Shown one piece after another: positions 1-10,395 of a stretch of DNA of 46,651 nt. The translations under genes were made by a program, and so were the position numbers. Numbering within the stretch: the stretch's first letter is position 1; each line of letters begins with the position of its first letter. The notes beneath the pieces were generated by a model. The model had not been told where the DNA came from. It saw only the letters and a program-made list of their open reading frames with translations, and did not search any database. The stretch is from Myxococcaceae bacterium (lineage in GTDB: Bacteria > Myxococcota_A > Polyangia > Polyangiales > Ga0077539), in contig SCUS01000146.1 of NCBI GenBank assembly GCA_004297725.1, forward strand, positions 1-46,651, read 5' to 3'.

Positions 1-744
1 GGCGGCGGCGGCGGCGGCGGGGCGGGCTGCACCTTCTGCGGGGGCGGACAGGGCGGCGGGACCACCGGCGGAGCGACCGGCGGCGACGGCGGCAACGGCG
101 GCAGCGGCGCGCGAGGCGGGCGCTCGGGCACGGGCTCGGAGGTCTACTGGGGCGCGGACGGCGGCAACTCGCCCTTCACCTCCCCGAGAGGCGGCGGCGG
201 CGGCGGCGGCGGATGCATCGGGAGCGCGGCGGCGGGTGATCCCATCGTCGTGCGAGACTCGTTTCGCCCGGGCTCCGGCGGTGGTGGCGGCGGCGCTCCC
301 GCGGCGACGGCCTCGGGGATGTGCGTCAGCTCGAGCGCCAACGGCGGCGGCGGCGGTGGCGGCGGCGGCGGCGCGCTGCGCCTCGCGAGCGCGACGCGCA
401 TCACCGTGGGCAGCACCGGCGTCGTACGCGCCGACGGCGGGCGCGGCGGCGCGGGGGCGATCAACGCCGCCACCCCGTCGGGCGGCGGAGGAGGAGGATC
501 GGGCGGGGTGATCCACCTCTGGGCCCCTGCGGTGCAGGTGCTCGGTCGGGTGTCCGCCGGCGGCGGCGCGGGCGGCCTGACCGCGGGCACCGCGAGCGTC
601 GGCGGCGCAGGGGGCCTCGGGCGCGTCGCCGTGAGCGCCAGCACCACGCGCTGCTCCCTGGGCGGCGTCTTCGTCCCGCAGCTCCTCAACGGCTGCTCCA
701 TCTCCATCGGGGCGGCTCGCACGGGAATCCGCGGCTTCCCCTGA
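1..744 (+). CDS. Glycine-rich surface/secreted protein, C-terminal part (5' end outside window)
   Basis: Frame 1 is open from the first base to the TGA at 742-744, giving 247 residues with no start codon in view, so the gene begins upstream. The protein has long runs of glycine separated by short beta-prone segments such as GGVIHLWAPAVQVLG and GALRLASATRITVG, plus a few cysteines near the end (TTRCSLGG, LLNGCSIS). Alternating Gly-rich turns and short hydrophobic strands are common in secreted, probably beta-helical, myxobacterial proteins of unknown function. An adhesin or matrix role is inference. The opposite strand is also open here (a proline-rich frame), but that is a by-product of the GGC repeats. 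The next gene is convergent, with its stop only 9 bases away. Confidence 0.75.
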   Translation, partial: GGGGGGGAGCTFCGGGQGGGTTGGATGGDGGNGGSGARGGRSGTGSEVYWGADGGNSPFTSPRGGGGGGGGCIGSAAAGDPIVVRDSFRPGSGGGGGGAPAATASGMCVSSSANGGGGGGGGGGALRLASATRITVGSTGVVRADGGRGGAGAINAATPSGGGGGGSGGVIHLWAPAVQVLGRVSAGGGAGGLTAGTASVGGAGGLGRVAVSASTTRCSLGGVFVPQLLNGCSISIGAARTGIRGFP

Positions 745-753
745 GCGCGTCCC

Positions 754-1689
754 TCAGCGAAGCAGCGCGAGCCCCAGCGCGCAGAGCGCCACCACCATCG
801 GCATCGCGACGAGCCGCCATGACACCTCCGGCTGCTTCGGGATCAGCGCCACCGCGCTTGCCGACGCGTCGTCGCGGTAGCCCGCTCCCCCCGTAGAACC
901 GACCAGCGCGACCATCGCTTCGTGGGAGCTCGTCGCGAAGGACACGGCGCCGCTCACGTCGGCTCCGTCGAGCGCGATCACCCGATGGTCGCCGGGCTCG
1001 CCCGAGTGCGCCCGGGCGATGATCCGCCGAAGCCGCAGGTCGAGGAGCAACACCGCGGCGGCGAGCGCCATCGCGGCCACGGCGAAGGCGATGTCGAGGT
1101 GGTGCAGCGCTCGGACGAAGCCGAGGTCGGCGCAGCTCGCGGACCCCGCGGGGGAGTTCATGCAAAGCCGGGTGGAGCGATCGAGACCTGTCGGTCGGGT
1201 CACCGCGAAGGCCGCCGCGCAGCACGAGAGCGTCGCCCACGCGTCCAGCGCCCGCCGGGGTGACGGCTCGGCCCGCCAGCGCTCGACCGCGAGGCTCAAG
1301 GGGGTCGCCACCATCGCCCCGAGGAGGCCGCACAGGGCCCCGCCGAGGAACATCCCCACGACGCTCCAGAGCGCGTTGCCGAGGGGCGTGGAGCGGGCGA
1401 GGGCGACGGGCAGCGAGAGCGAGCCGAAGAGCAGCGAGGTCGCCACGACGAGCGGCAGCGTGGGCCCACGGCGCAGCCACGCGACCTTCGATGGCGCCAG
1501 GAGCACCGTGCTCAGCACGATCAGGTTGGGCGCCGCCAGGACGAGGGGGAGCCATGCGCCCGATCCCGGGGTCCACCAGAGCGAGCGGAGGAAGAGCCAG
1601 TGCCCGAGCGCCGCGAAGGTCAGCAGCGCGAGGCGGGCGCCGAGCCGAGGCCTGCTCGCGGAGATCCAGCGACGCAGCGTCTGGTTCAT
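754..1689 (-). CDS. Polytopic membrane protein of unknown function
   Basis: A 311-residue protein starting at the ATG read leftward from 1689. It has about seven hydrophobic stretches (roughly residues 18-37, 46-64, 78-98, 107-133, 148-164, 199-217 and 293-309). A hydrophilic region between about 220 and 290 carries a small Gly/Ser/Ala-rich patch. Four cysteines lie between segments 5 and 6 or at their edges (CC at 156-157, C176, C186). I recognise no family motif. It is convergent with the glycine-rich gene and divergent from the SRPBCC gene, so it is probably monocistronic. It is called as real because of continuous membrane topology and codon bias typical of the window. Confidence 0.7.
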   Translation of the reverse strand: MNQTLRRWISASRPRLGARLALLTFAALGHWLFLRSLWWTPGSGAWLPLVLAAPNLIVLSTVLLAPSKVAWLRRGPTLPLVVATSLLFGSLSLPVALARSTPLGNALWSVVGMFLGGALCGLLGAMVATPLSLAVERWRAEPSPRRALDAWATLSCCAAAFAVTRPTGLDRSTRLCMNSPAGSASCADLGFVRALHHLDIAFAVAAMALAAAVLLLDLRLRRIIARAHSGEPGDHRVIALDGADVSGAVSFATSSHEAMVALVGSTGGAGYRDDASASAVALIPKQPEVSWRLVAMPMVVALCALGLALLR

Positions 1690-1803
1690 CGAGGCTCGAT
1701 CGTATAGGGCATCGGAAGCGGGGCCGTCACTGCGGCGGAGGTGACACGCCGCGGCTGTTCATCCGCCGCCCAGCTCGTCGATAACTTGATCCGACCTTCG
1801 TCT

Positions 1804-1820
1804 GCGGGGTTCAACCCCGC
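1804..1820 (+). promoter_or_regulatory. Perfect 8-bp dyad directly upstream of a start codon
   Basis: GCGGGGTT and AACCCCGC flank a single central C, and the dyad ends four bases before the ATG at 1825. In RNA it would fold as a 7-bp stem with a three-base loop and would hide the only G-rich stretch able to act as a ribosome binding site. It could therefore be an operator or a translation-inhibiting hairpin. The sequence is exact; the role is inference. Confidence 0.45.
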
Positions 1821-1824
1821 TCCG

Positions 1825-2358
1825 ATGCCCTACCTCCTCGCCTTGCTCGTTCCGATCGGGCTCTTCGCGCTCTACGTCGCCTCCCGCCCGGGGGCGTTTC
1901 GCATCGCCCGAGCGCTCACCATCCCCGCCAGCCCGGAGCTGCTCTTCGGGCTCATCAACGACTTCCACGAGTGGGCCCTGTGGTCGCCCTACGAGAAGTA
2001 CGACCCCTCCATCTCCAGGACCTTCGAGGGACCCTCCTCGGGCAAGGGAGCGATCTACCGCTGGAGGGGCAACAACAAGGTCGGCGAGGGGTCGATGACC
2101 ATCCTCGAGAGCGCCCCCGGCAAGATCGAGATCGCCCTGGTCTTCCTCAAGCCCTTCGCCGCGAGCAACAGGGCCATCTTCACCCTCGACCGCGAGGGCG
2201 ACGTCACCCGCGTCACCTGGGCGATGGAGGGCGAGAACGCCTTCGTGGCCAAGGCCTTCGGCGTCTTCATGAACATGGACGAGCTCGTCGGCAAGGACTT
2301 CGCCGCGGGCCTCGAGTCGCTCAAGGCCGTCGCCGCGGAGCGCTCTACTCAATCTTGA
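1825..2358 (+). CDS. SRPBCC / polyketide-cyclase-like protein with N-terminal membrane anchor
   Basis: A 177-residue protein. The ATG at 1825 is chosen over the in-frame GTG at 1741 because the extra codons have poor third-position GC and encode nothing recognisable, while MPYLLALLVPIGLFALYV forms a clean membrane anchor. The rest resembles the START/SRPBCC lipid-binding fold: an initial strand (FRIARALTIPASPELLFGLI), the FHEWALWSPYEKYDP region, and a long C-terminal helix (MNMDELVGKDFAAGLESLK). Members bind hydrophobic ligands in a helix-grip pocket; the ligand here is unknown. The stop overlaps the end of the convergent MscS gene by 14 bases. A perfect dyad sits just upstream of the start. 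Confidence 0.85.
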   Translation: MPYLLALLVPIGLFALYVASRPGAFRIARALTIPASPELLFGLINDFHEWALWSPYEKYDPSISRTFEGPSSGKGAIYRWRGNNKVGEGSMTILESAPGKIEIALVFLKPFAASNRAIFTLDREGDVTRVTWAMEGENAFVAKAFGVFMNMDELVGKDFAAGLESLKAVAAERSTQS

Positions 2359-3865
2359 GGAAGGTGCGGATGCGCTGGAAGAGGTCCTTCTCGACGACCT
2401 CCTGGCGGCGCTGGGCGGCCTCGGCGTCGAGGCCCTCGCGCGCCGACTGGAGGCCCGCGCTGCGCATCGAGAGCACCTCCGCGAAGTGCGCCGCGAGCTC
2501 CGGCCGCCGCGCCACCACCCGCTGAAAGGCCGAGCTGTCGAGGCGGAAGCACTCCACGTCCGTCACCGCGGTCACCGTGGCCGCGCGCCGGGCGCCGGTG
2601 AGCAGGGACATCTCCCCGAAGACCGTCGGCGCCACCAGCTTCGCCACCTCGCGCACGGTGTCGCCCTCCCTGATCTGCACCGCCGCGGTGCCCTCCTCCA
2701 CGAGGTAGAGCCAGTGGGCCTCGGCCCCCTGGCGGGTGAGCACCTCGCCCGCGGTGAAGGGCGCGTAGCGCAGCGAGCAGGCCAGCTCGTCGAACTCCGA
2801 CTCCTCCAGGGTGTTGAAGAAGCCGACGGCCTTGAGCGCCGCCTTGCGACGCTCGGTCTGCCGCGCGGTCTTCACCTGCGGAACCTCCGCGGCCTCCTGC
2901 GCCACGGTCACCGAGCGCGACGGCACCGCCAGCTTGATGTCCGCCCGCTGGAGCGCGAAGTAGATCCGGGTGCGCACGTCGGAGTCGGTGAGGTCGTCCG
3001 CGGCGAGGTCCGTGAGCCAGTAGCGCACCGCGTACCTGCCGTAGGTGTCGGCCATGTCGAGGAGCACGCAGTTGGGCGGAGGATCGTTGGCCACGCGCGG
3101 CAGCTCGGCGCCTCGCACGGCGGACTGCACCGCCTCGATGACCTCCGAGGGCTGGTGGTGCCAGTCGACGTGGAAGTGCACCCAGCGGCGCCAGAGCCGG
3201 GGCTGCCCCACGCGCCGGCCGAGCACCGTCACCGGGCTGCGCAGCAGCTGCAGGTTGGGCACCAGGATGGTCTCCCAGTTGCGGGTCTCGATCGCGGTGT
3301 AGCGCCAGCTCACCTCGACGACGCGGCCGGAGACGTCGTTGACCTTGATCCAGTCGTCGACGTCGATGGAGGTGTCGAGCTGCAGCGCGAGGCCGCTGGC
3401 GACGTTGCCGATCACGTCCTGGAGCGAGAAGCCCAGCACCGCGGTGATCACCGCGCTGGTGGCGATGATGCCCGAGAGGTTGGCCCCCGCGCGGCTGGCC
3501 ACGGTCACCGCAGCGACCACCGAGAGCAGGCCCACCAGCACGTCCTCGACGATGCGAGGCAGCGAGACGCGCGCCCTCGGCAGGAGCCCGTGGAAGAGCA
3601 CGGACATCGACGCGCCCACGAAGGCCACCGCGCCGAAGACCCAGGCCACGGTGCGAAACTCGTTGCCCGCGCTGTGCTCCCGGGCGCGCAGCGCGGCGTC
3701 GACGCCCAGCGCCACGAGGTGCCCCACCACCCAGAACGACAGCACCCGGAGGCGGTGCGGGTGCGGCACCGCGCGGCGGGTGAGCAGGGCCAGGGCGCAC
3801 ATCGCCAGCAGCCACAGGGTGTTCGCGGCCCGCGCCTCCAGCCACAATGCCTCGAAGAAGCTCAC
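2345..3865 (-). CDS. MscS-family mechanosensitive channel with C-terminal cyclic-nucleotide-binding domain
   Basis: 506 residues from the ATG read leftward from 3865. Hydrophobic helices lie at about 12-28, 42-58, 70-94 and 108-125. The pore-lining segment and MscS core follow at about 130-325, with the typical LGFSLQDVIGNVASGLALQL and the beta-domain WETILVPNLQLLRSPV. A cyclic-nucleotide-binding domain covers about 350-460. Its phosphate-binding cassette is visible as FGEMSLL (416-422) followed by RRAATV, close to the cNMP consensus with Glu and Arg in place. This architecture is known for cNMP-modulated MscS channels, which open to release solutes and are regulated by cAMP or cGMP. A short basic tail ends in FQRIRTFLKIE. 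It is divergent from the ABC operon and overlaps the SRPBCC gene tail to tail. Confidence 0.93.
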   Translation of the reverse strand: MSFFEALWLEARAANTLWLLAMCALALLTRRAVPHPHRLRVLSFWVVGHLVALGVDAALRAREHSAGNEFRTVAWVFGAVAFVGASMSVLFHGLLPRARVSLPRIVEDVLVGLLSVVAAVTVASRAGANLSGIIATSAVITAVLGFSLQDVIGNVASGLALQLDTSIDVDDWIKVNDVSGRVVEVSWRYTAIETRNWETILVPNLQLLRSPVTVLGRRVGQPRLWRRWVHFHVDWHHQPSEVIEAVQSAVRGAELPRVANDPPPNCVLLDMADTYGRYAVRYWLTDLAADDLTDSDVRTRIYFALQRADIKLAVPSRSVTVAQEAAEVPQVKTARQTERRKAALKAVGFFNTLEESEFDELACSLRYAPFTAGEVLTRQGAEAHWLYLVEEGTAAVQIREGDTVREVAKLVAPTVFGEMSLLTGARRAATVTAVTDVECFRLDSSAFQRVVARRPELAAHFAEVLSMRSAGLQSAREGLDAEAAQRRQEVVEKDLFQRIRTFLKIE

Positions 3866-3973
3866 GCGCCCTGCACGTTAACGGAACTCACCGCCTCCGT
3901 GGGCGGCGTTGCCCTCAGGCGCGTTTGCGCGGATTCTCCGCTCCCCTCCCGGCACCCTCCCACCTCCCTCCCC

Positions 3974-4702
3974 ATGACCGACCCATCCCATCGAACGAGT
4001 GAAGCGCCCACCGCCCCGGACCTCTCCCTCCGCGACGTCCGCAAGCGCTACCCCGGCGGGCGCGCGGCGCTCGACGGGGTGACGGTCTCCATCGCGGCGG
4101 GCGAGCTGGTGGCCGTCACCGGGCGCTCGGGCTCGGGGAAGAGCACCCTGCTCCACGTGGCGGGCGCCCTCGACCGGGACTTCGAGGGCGAGGTGAAGGT
4201 GCTCGGCCGCTCGCTGGCCGCGCTCTCCGACGCGGAGGCCGCGGCGCTCCGGCACGCGCACATCGGGTACGTCTTCCAGGCCTTCCACCTGGTGGCGTCG
4301 TGGACGGTGCGCCAGAACGTCGCGCTGCCCGCCAGCTTCGCCCCCTCGCCGGTGGCCGACCTCGCGGCGCGCGTCGACCGATGGATCGAGCGCGTGGGCC
4401 TCGCGGGCCGGGGCGACGACCTGCCCACCGCCCTCTCCGGCGGACAGCGGCAGCGGGTGGCCATCGCCCGGGCGCTGCTGATGGAGCCCAGGATCCTGCT
4501 GTGCGACGAGCCCACCGGGAGCCTCGACGCGGAGACCGGGGCGTCGATCCTGGGGTTGTTCCAGTCGCTGCACGAGGAGCGGGCGATGACGGTGCTGCTG
4601 GTGACCCACGAGGCCCGGGCGACGGCCATCGCCACGAGGGTGCTGACCCTCTCCGAGGGCCGTCTGGTCGACGACGTGGTGCAGGCCCGGGGGGTCGAGT
4701 GA
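3974..4702 (+). CDS. ABC transporter ATP-binding protein (MacB/LolD type)
   Basis: 242 residues from the ATG at 3974. Walker A is GRSGSGKST (50-58), the Q-loop is VFQAF (100-104), the signature is LSGGQRQR (154-161), Walker B with the catalytic Glu is ILLCDEP (174-180), and the H-loop is VTHEA (210-214). Spacing and length match the MacB/LolD/FtsE subfamily, whose members drive mechanotransmission or lipoprotein release rather than classical substrate import. It is followed by, and overlaps by four bases (GTGA), an FtsX-type permease, so the two are almost certainly translated together. No membrane-fusion protein or TolC partner is adjacent. Confidence 0.95.
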   Translation: MTDPSHRTSEAPTAPDLSLRDVRKRYPGGRAALDGVTVSIAAGELVAVTGRSGSGKSTLLHVAGALDRDFEGEVKVLGRSLAALSDAEAAALRHAHIGYVFQAFHLVASWTVRQNVALPASFAPSPVADLAARVDRWIERVGLAGRGDDLPTALSGGQRQRVAIARALLMEPRILLCDEPTGSLDAETGASILGLFQSLHEERAMTVLLVTHEARATAIATRVLTLSEGRLVDDVVQARGVE

Positions 4703-6117
4703 GGCTCGGCGCGCTGATCTCCTTCGTCGCCCGCGACCTGCGGCGCTCGATGCGAACCTTCTGGGTCGCCGGGCTGGGCATCGCCGCGGGCGTGGCCACG
4801 CTGGCCTTCTTCCTCGCGCTCTCCGCGGGGATGCGCGCGGTGGTCTTCGGGAAGATCCTGCCCCTCGACCAGGTGGAGGTGATCCCCCCGGAGAGCAGCT
4901 TCGGCTCGGTGTTCTCGATGCTGGGCGGGCGACCGCCGGGGATCGACGACGCCCAGGCGCTGGCCCTCCGCCGCGCCGACGGGGTGAGGATGGCGCTCCC
5001 GCGGCTGCGGCTGGCCTTTCCCACCTCGGGCCGAGGGGGGAGGGCGATGTTCGGCCGGGACATCGGCTCCGGGGAGATTCCCGCGGACGGGGTCGACCCC
5101 TCGATGGTGCGCGCCGACCTGCGCCCCGGGGCGGACTTCGACGACCCGATCGGCCGGGCGAGCAACCGGCCCTGCGCGACGGACGCCGACTGCGGCGCGG
5201 CGAGCGGGGAGTACTGCGACCTGGTGGCGCTGCCGCAGCAGGGGCAGCCGAGGCCCGGCGGGCGCTGCTCGCCGCCCATTCCCGCGGTGGTGTCGCCCTA
5301 CCTGGTGGAGGTCTTCAACGGGGCCATCGCCCCGGCGCACGGGCTGCCGCGCCTCGGCGACGTGCTGCTGCGCCAGGCCGAGGGGCTGGTGCTGGAGTGG
5401 GACCTCGGTCGAGCGGGCCTCGGGTCGGCGAGGCAGGGGACGCCGCGGAGGGTGCACGCGAAGCTGGTGGGCGTCTCGCCGCGAGCGATGGACCTCGGGG
5501 TGACCGTTCCCATGGCGGTCGCCCGGAGGTTGAACCGGGAGTACGCCGGCGAGGACGCGGCGACCCGCTACTCCTCGGTGGTGGTGTACCTGCGCGACCC
5601 CTCGGAGATGACCACCGTGGCGGCGCAGGTGAGGGCCCAGGGCCTGGAGGTGCAGACCCGAGGGGCCGAGCAGATGGGGCTGCTGGCGACGGCGGTGACG
5701 GTGATCCTGTCGCTGGCGAGCGTGGTGACGGTGCTGGTGGCGGCGCTCAACATCGCCCACGGCTTCGCGGCGATGATCAGCGAGCGGCGCGGGGAGCTGG
5801 GGCTCTTGAGGGCGCTGGGCGCGACTCGGCGCGACGTGCGGCTGATGCTGATGGTGGAGGCGGCGGCGATCGGAGCGAGCGCCACGCTGCTGGGCCTCGC
5901 GCTGGCTCGCCTCGCGGCCTGGGGCTGCGACGTGGCGGCGCGCACCCGGCTGCCGGACTTCCCCTTCAAGCCGGACACATGGTTCGTGTTCGGGTGGAGG
6001 GCGGTGCTCGGGGTGCTGCTCTTCGGGGTGGCGGCGTGCGTGCTGGCGGTGATGCGGCCCGCGTGGCGTGCGGCGAAGACCGACCCCGCGGCGGCGCTCT
6101 CCGGGGGCGTGGGGTAG
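4699..6117 (+). CDS. FtsX/MacB-type ABC transporter permease with Cys-containing extracytoplasmic insert
   Basis: 472 residues. The GTG at 4699 overlaps the ATPase stop (GTGA) and begins VRLGALISFVARDLRRS, the usual start of this family, so longer upstream readings are rejected. There is one transmembrane helix near 22-45, a large extracytoplasmic domain (about 50-300), then three helices at roughly 315-345, 365-390 and 430-455 with the FtsX core ISERRGELGLLRALGATRRD. Inside the external domain, residues 156-190 form a four-Cys segment (C159, C165, C173, C190) with the DADC...G..YC pattern otherwise seen in secreted lipoproteins of this window. With the ATPase it should form a MacB/LolCE-like machine for exporting or extracting a hydrophobic or lipidated substrate; the substrate is unknown. 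The stop is four bases from the convergent kinase gene. Confidence 0.93.
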   Translation: MRLGALISFVARDLRRSMRTFWVAGLGIAAGVATLAFFLALSAGMRAVVFGKILPLDQVEVIPPESSFGSVFSMLGGRPPGIDDAQALALRRADGVRMALPRLRLAFPTSGRGGRAMFGRDIGSGEIPADGVDPSMVRADLRPGADFDDPIGRASNRPCATDADCGAASGEYCDLVALPQQGQPRPGGRCSPPIPAVVSPYLVEVFNGAIAPAHGLPRLGDVLLRQAEGLVLEWDLGRAGLGSARQGTPRRVHAKLVGVSPRAMDLGVTVPMAVARRLNREYAGEDAATRYSSVVVYLRDPSEMTTVAAQVRAQGLEVQTRGAEQMGLLATAVTVILSLASVVTVLVAALNIAHGFAAMISERRGELGLLRALGATRRDVRLMLMVEAAAIGASATLLGLALARLAAWGCDVAARTRLPDFPFKPDTWFVFGWRAVLGVLLFGVAACVLAVMRPAWRAAKTDPAAALSGGVG

Positions 6118-6121
6118 CGGG

Positions 6122-7873
<1,752 letters not shown>

Positions 7874-7999
7874 GCCCCTATCGCTCTCCCTCCCCCCAAG
7901 ACGACGGACAGGCCCCCAGTTGGAGCCATGGCCCGCCCTCCGCAAGGCCCTCTCGGGCATGGACCGTGGCGCGCCCGCTGCGCCATCTTCCGTCACCCG

Positions 8000-8602
8000 A
8001 TGGCCATGACACCTGACGCTCCCGTGCTGTCCTTCCCTTCGTCCGAGGCCTTCCTGGAGTGGCTGGAGCAGCACCACGACAGCCCCTCGGGCATCTGGCT
8101 GCGGATCTTCAAGAAGGGCTCCGGGGTGGAGACGGTCACCTACGCGGGCGCCCTCGACGCGGCCCTGCGCTACGGCTGGATCGACGGGCAGAAGCGCAGC
8201 CTCGACGAGTCGTCCTGGGTGCAGCGCTTCGTGCGGAGGCGGCCCCGGAGCGTCTGGTCGCGCATCAACCGCGACGCCGCGGAGAGGCTGATCGCCGAGG
8301 GGAAGATGAGAGAGCCGGGGCTGCGGGAGGTCGAGGCGGCGAGGCGAGACGGCCGCTGGGAGGGCGCGTACGAGGGGCAGCGCACCGCGACGGTTCCGGA
8401 GGACTTCCTGGCGGCGCTGAGGGAGAGCGCGGAGGCGACGGCCTTCTACCAGGGCCTCGACAAGGTGAACCGCTACGCCATCGTGTTCAGGCTGCAGACG
8501 GCGAGGACGCCCGAGACGAGGGCGAAGCGCATCGCGGACTTCGTGGCGAAGCTGGCGCGGGGAGAGCGCTTCCATGAGCCGAAGGCGAAGGCGAAGAAGT
8601 AG
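8000..8602 (+). CDS. YdeI/OmpD-associated family protein
   Basis: 200 residues if the ATG at 8000 is used; a second ATG two codons later is equally plausible. Longer upstream frames have atypical composition. Features typical of the YdeI family are the start FPSSEAFLEWLEQHH, the GIWLRIFKKGSG strand, YAGALDAALRYGWIDGQK, the basic RFVRRRPRSVWSRINRD segment, and a C-terminal half with VPEDFLAALRESAEATAFY. The tail ends in a Lys/Ala-rich stretch. Family members are small cytoplasmic proteins; E. coli YdeI has been linked to antimicrobial-peptide resistance, but the biochemical role is not established. It is divergent from the kinase gene; the next gene is convergent 9 bases away. Confidence 0.9.
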   Translation: MAMTPDAPVLSFPSSEAFLEWLEQHHDSPSGIWLRIFKKGSGVETVTYAGALDAALRYGWIDGQKRSLDESSWVQRFVRRRPRSVWSRINRDAAERLIAEGKMREPGLREVEAARRDGRWEGAYEGQRTATVPEDFLAALRESAEATAFYQGLDKVNRYAIVFRLQTARTPETRAKRIADFVAKLARGERFHEPKAKAKK

Positions 8603-8611
8603 CCCCCCTCG

Positions 8612-10366
8612 TCACCCCGGCGGCAGCAGCTGCAGATCGAGGCCCCCCGGGTACATGTACGAGGTGTACCGCGCCGTCCCATAGACCTTCACGCCCAGCG
8701 GAACCCCCTCGGCCGTGCGCAGCCGGTGGGCGCCCGGCGAGACCCGCGTGGAGAGCACGTCCCACGCGCCGAGGGTGCTGCGCGTCCCCGTCATCGCCGC
8801 CCCGTCGAGCAGCGCGCTCGCCCCTCTCGGGACCACCACCCCGAGGAAATTGCTGGTGTACGTGTCGGGCACCAGCAGGTCGTAGCGGTCGCGAAACTGC
8901 TGCGACGGGACCTCGTAGACCATCGCCGGATCGCCCGCCGCGGCGCTGCTCTCTCCCTGCCCCGCCATGATCTGCGCCACCAGCACCGGGCGCGACGAGG
9001 TCATGTGGAAGCCCACCGCGGTCTGGAATTGCAGCACCTGCCGCGCGGCGAGCTGCACCGAGCGATGCACCGTCGGAGGGTCGAAGCGCAGCGTCGCCCC
9101 TTCGAAGGGGGACACCACGCGCACCACCGAGGCCACGCCCGGACGGTCGATGAGCGGCGTCACCACGAAGTCCCGGCCGAGGGTCTCCAGCGGCGCGACC
9201 TGCTCCTCCAGGTGGTCGCACGCGGGCCGCGACTGGGGGACGTTGGTGCAGTCGTGGCCGGCGAAGACCGCCACCGGGGCGCTGGCTTCGACCAGGGCGC
9301 CGCTCAGGTCGCCCGTCTCGCCCCCCACCAGCACGAAGACGTCGCCGGGGGTGAGGTTGTCGCGGGTGATGGTCCCGGTCTCGCCCACGACCCCGGCGTT
9401 GGGGGGCAGCCGGATGGTCACCGAGGTGGTCTCTCCCGCGACGGCCGTCACCGCGATGAAGCCGCCGAGGACGACGCCTCTCGCGGGGCTCCAGTTGGGG
9501 GCCGTGAGCACGATGTAGCGCGGCGTGAGCGAGCGCTGCGAGAACAGCAGCGAGGCGTCGTTGGAGAAGGAGTTGAACCCTCCCTCCCGCTCGAAGCGCA
9601 GCGGGTTGAACTGGTACGCCGCCACCGGAGCCGTCGCCACCACGTGGTACGCGCCGCCGACCACCGTGCCCGTGGTCGCGGGGGGCCATCCCCGGCAGGT
9701 TCCCCCCGGCATGCAGCCCATGTTGCCGGGCGAGCTCTGCACCAGCCCCTGCACCCACGGCAGCGGCACCGCCCTCACGGCGCCCGGGGCGAGCTCCTGG
9801 GTCACCATCGAGGTCAGCGCCCCGCCGGAGATGCGCACCGTCACCGGGAAGGACTGCGGGTTGGCCAGCGCCACCGCGAAGGAGAAGGCCGGGTCGAGCT
9901 GGCTGTTGGGCGTCTGCGTCGCCCAGTACTCGCACCCCAGGTAGCCCCTCGCCCCCTCCGGCACCGCGCAGGGATCGCCGCAGCGCCCGTCGGTGCAGCG
10001 CTCCCCGGCGCCCTCGTCGCAGGCCGCGAGGGCCGCCCAGCCGCTGCCGTCCCCGGCGCACCGCTCGGGCTGCGCGGGGCGCTCGGGGCTGCAGCGCACC
10101 GCCGAGGGAGGGCACGCCACGCAGCCTCCCCCCACGCAGAAGGGACGCTCCCCCGCGCAGCTGGGGAGGTACTGGCGCGCGCCCGTGTCGGTGCATCGGT
10201 AGGGGGTCTGACCGTCGCACACCACCCCCGCGAAGGAGCACACCTCGGCGGGGATGGGCGGGCCCGCGTCCATCTCCAGGTCGATGCTGCCGATGGGGGG
10301 AGGGCGGTCGGACGTTCCGCATTGCGCGAGGCACCCCATCCCCAAGAGCCACCATCGACGACGCAT
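8612..10366 (-). CDS. Putative lipoprotein with IgGFc-binding-type domain
   Basis: 584 residues from the ATG at 10366; an ATG at 10384 would add six residues. The N-terminus MRRRWWLLGMGCLAQC is a basic-hydrophobic leader with two candidate lipobox cysteines, neither perfectly canonical. A Cys-rich region (about 40-150) follows with spaced C..C motifs. Residues from about 160 to the end resemble the IgGFc-binding protein N-terminal domain found in many myxobacterial surface proteins: FAVALANPQSFPVTVRI, then VPLPWVQGL, AYQFNPL, a segment on events and risks (APVAVFAGHDC), and QQFRDRYDLLVPDTYTSNFL. The name reflects similarity to a mammalian mucin-like protein; antibody binding is not implied. 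It lies 29 bases downstream of the metallohydrolase gene on the same strand, so they are probably co-transcribed. Confidence 0.88.
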   Translation of the reverse strand: MRRRWWLLGMGCLAQCGTSDRPPPIGSIDLEMDAGPPIPAEVCSFAGVVCDGQTPYRCTDTGARQYLPSCAGERPFCVGGGCVACPPSAVRCSPERPAQPERCAGDGSGWAALAACDEGAGERCTDGRCGDPCAVPEGARGYLGCEYWATQTPNSQLDPAFSFAVALANPQSFPVTVRISGGALTSMVTQELAPGAVRAVPLPWVQGLVQSSPGNMGCMPGGTCRGWPPATTGTVVGGAYHVVATAPVAAYQFNPLRFEREGGFNSFSNDASLLFSQRSLTPRYIVLTAPNWSPARGVVLGGFIAVTAVAGETTSVTIRLPPNAGVVGETGTITRDNLTPGDVFVLVGGETGDLSGALVEASAPVAVFAGHDCTNVPQSRPACDHLEEQVAPLETLGRDFVVTPLIDRPGVASVVRVVSPFEGATLRFDPPTVHRSVQLAARQVLQFQTAVGFHMTSSRPVLVAQIMAGQGESSAAAGDPAMVYEVPSQQFRDRYDLLVPDTYTSNFLGVVVPRGASALLDGAAMTGTRSTLGAWDVLSTRVSPGAHRLRTAEGVPLGVKVYGTARYTSYMYPGGLDLQLLPPG

Positions 10367-10395
10367 AGAGGGCGATGATGGCATGGGGGAGGCGC

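Noticed and set aside
144..722. Proline-rich minus-strand frame opposite the first gene
   Set aside because: It is the reverse reading of GGC runs (GCC/CCG), giving polyproline; there are no domains and no supporting start context.
1741..1824. Upstream GTG start for the SRPBCC gene
   Set aside because: The codons have atypical third positions, and the reading would run through the perfect dyad; the ATG at 1825 gives a clean membrane anchor.
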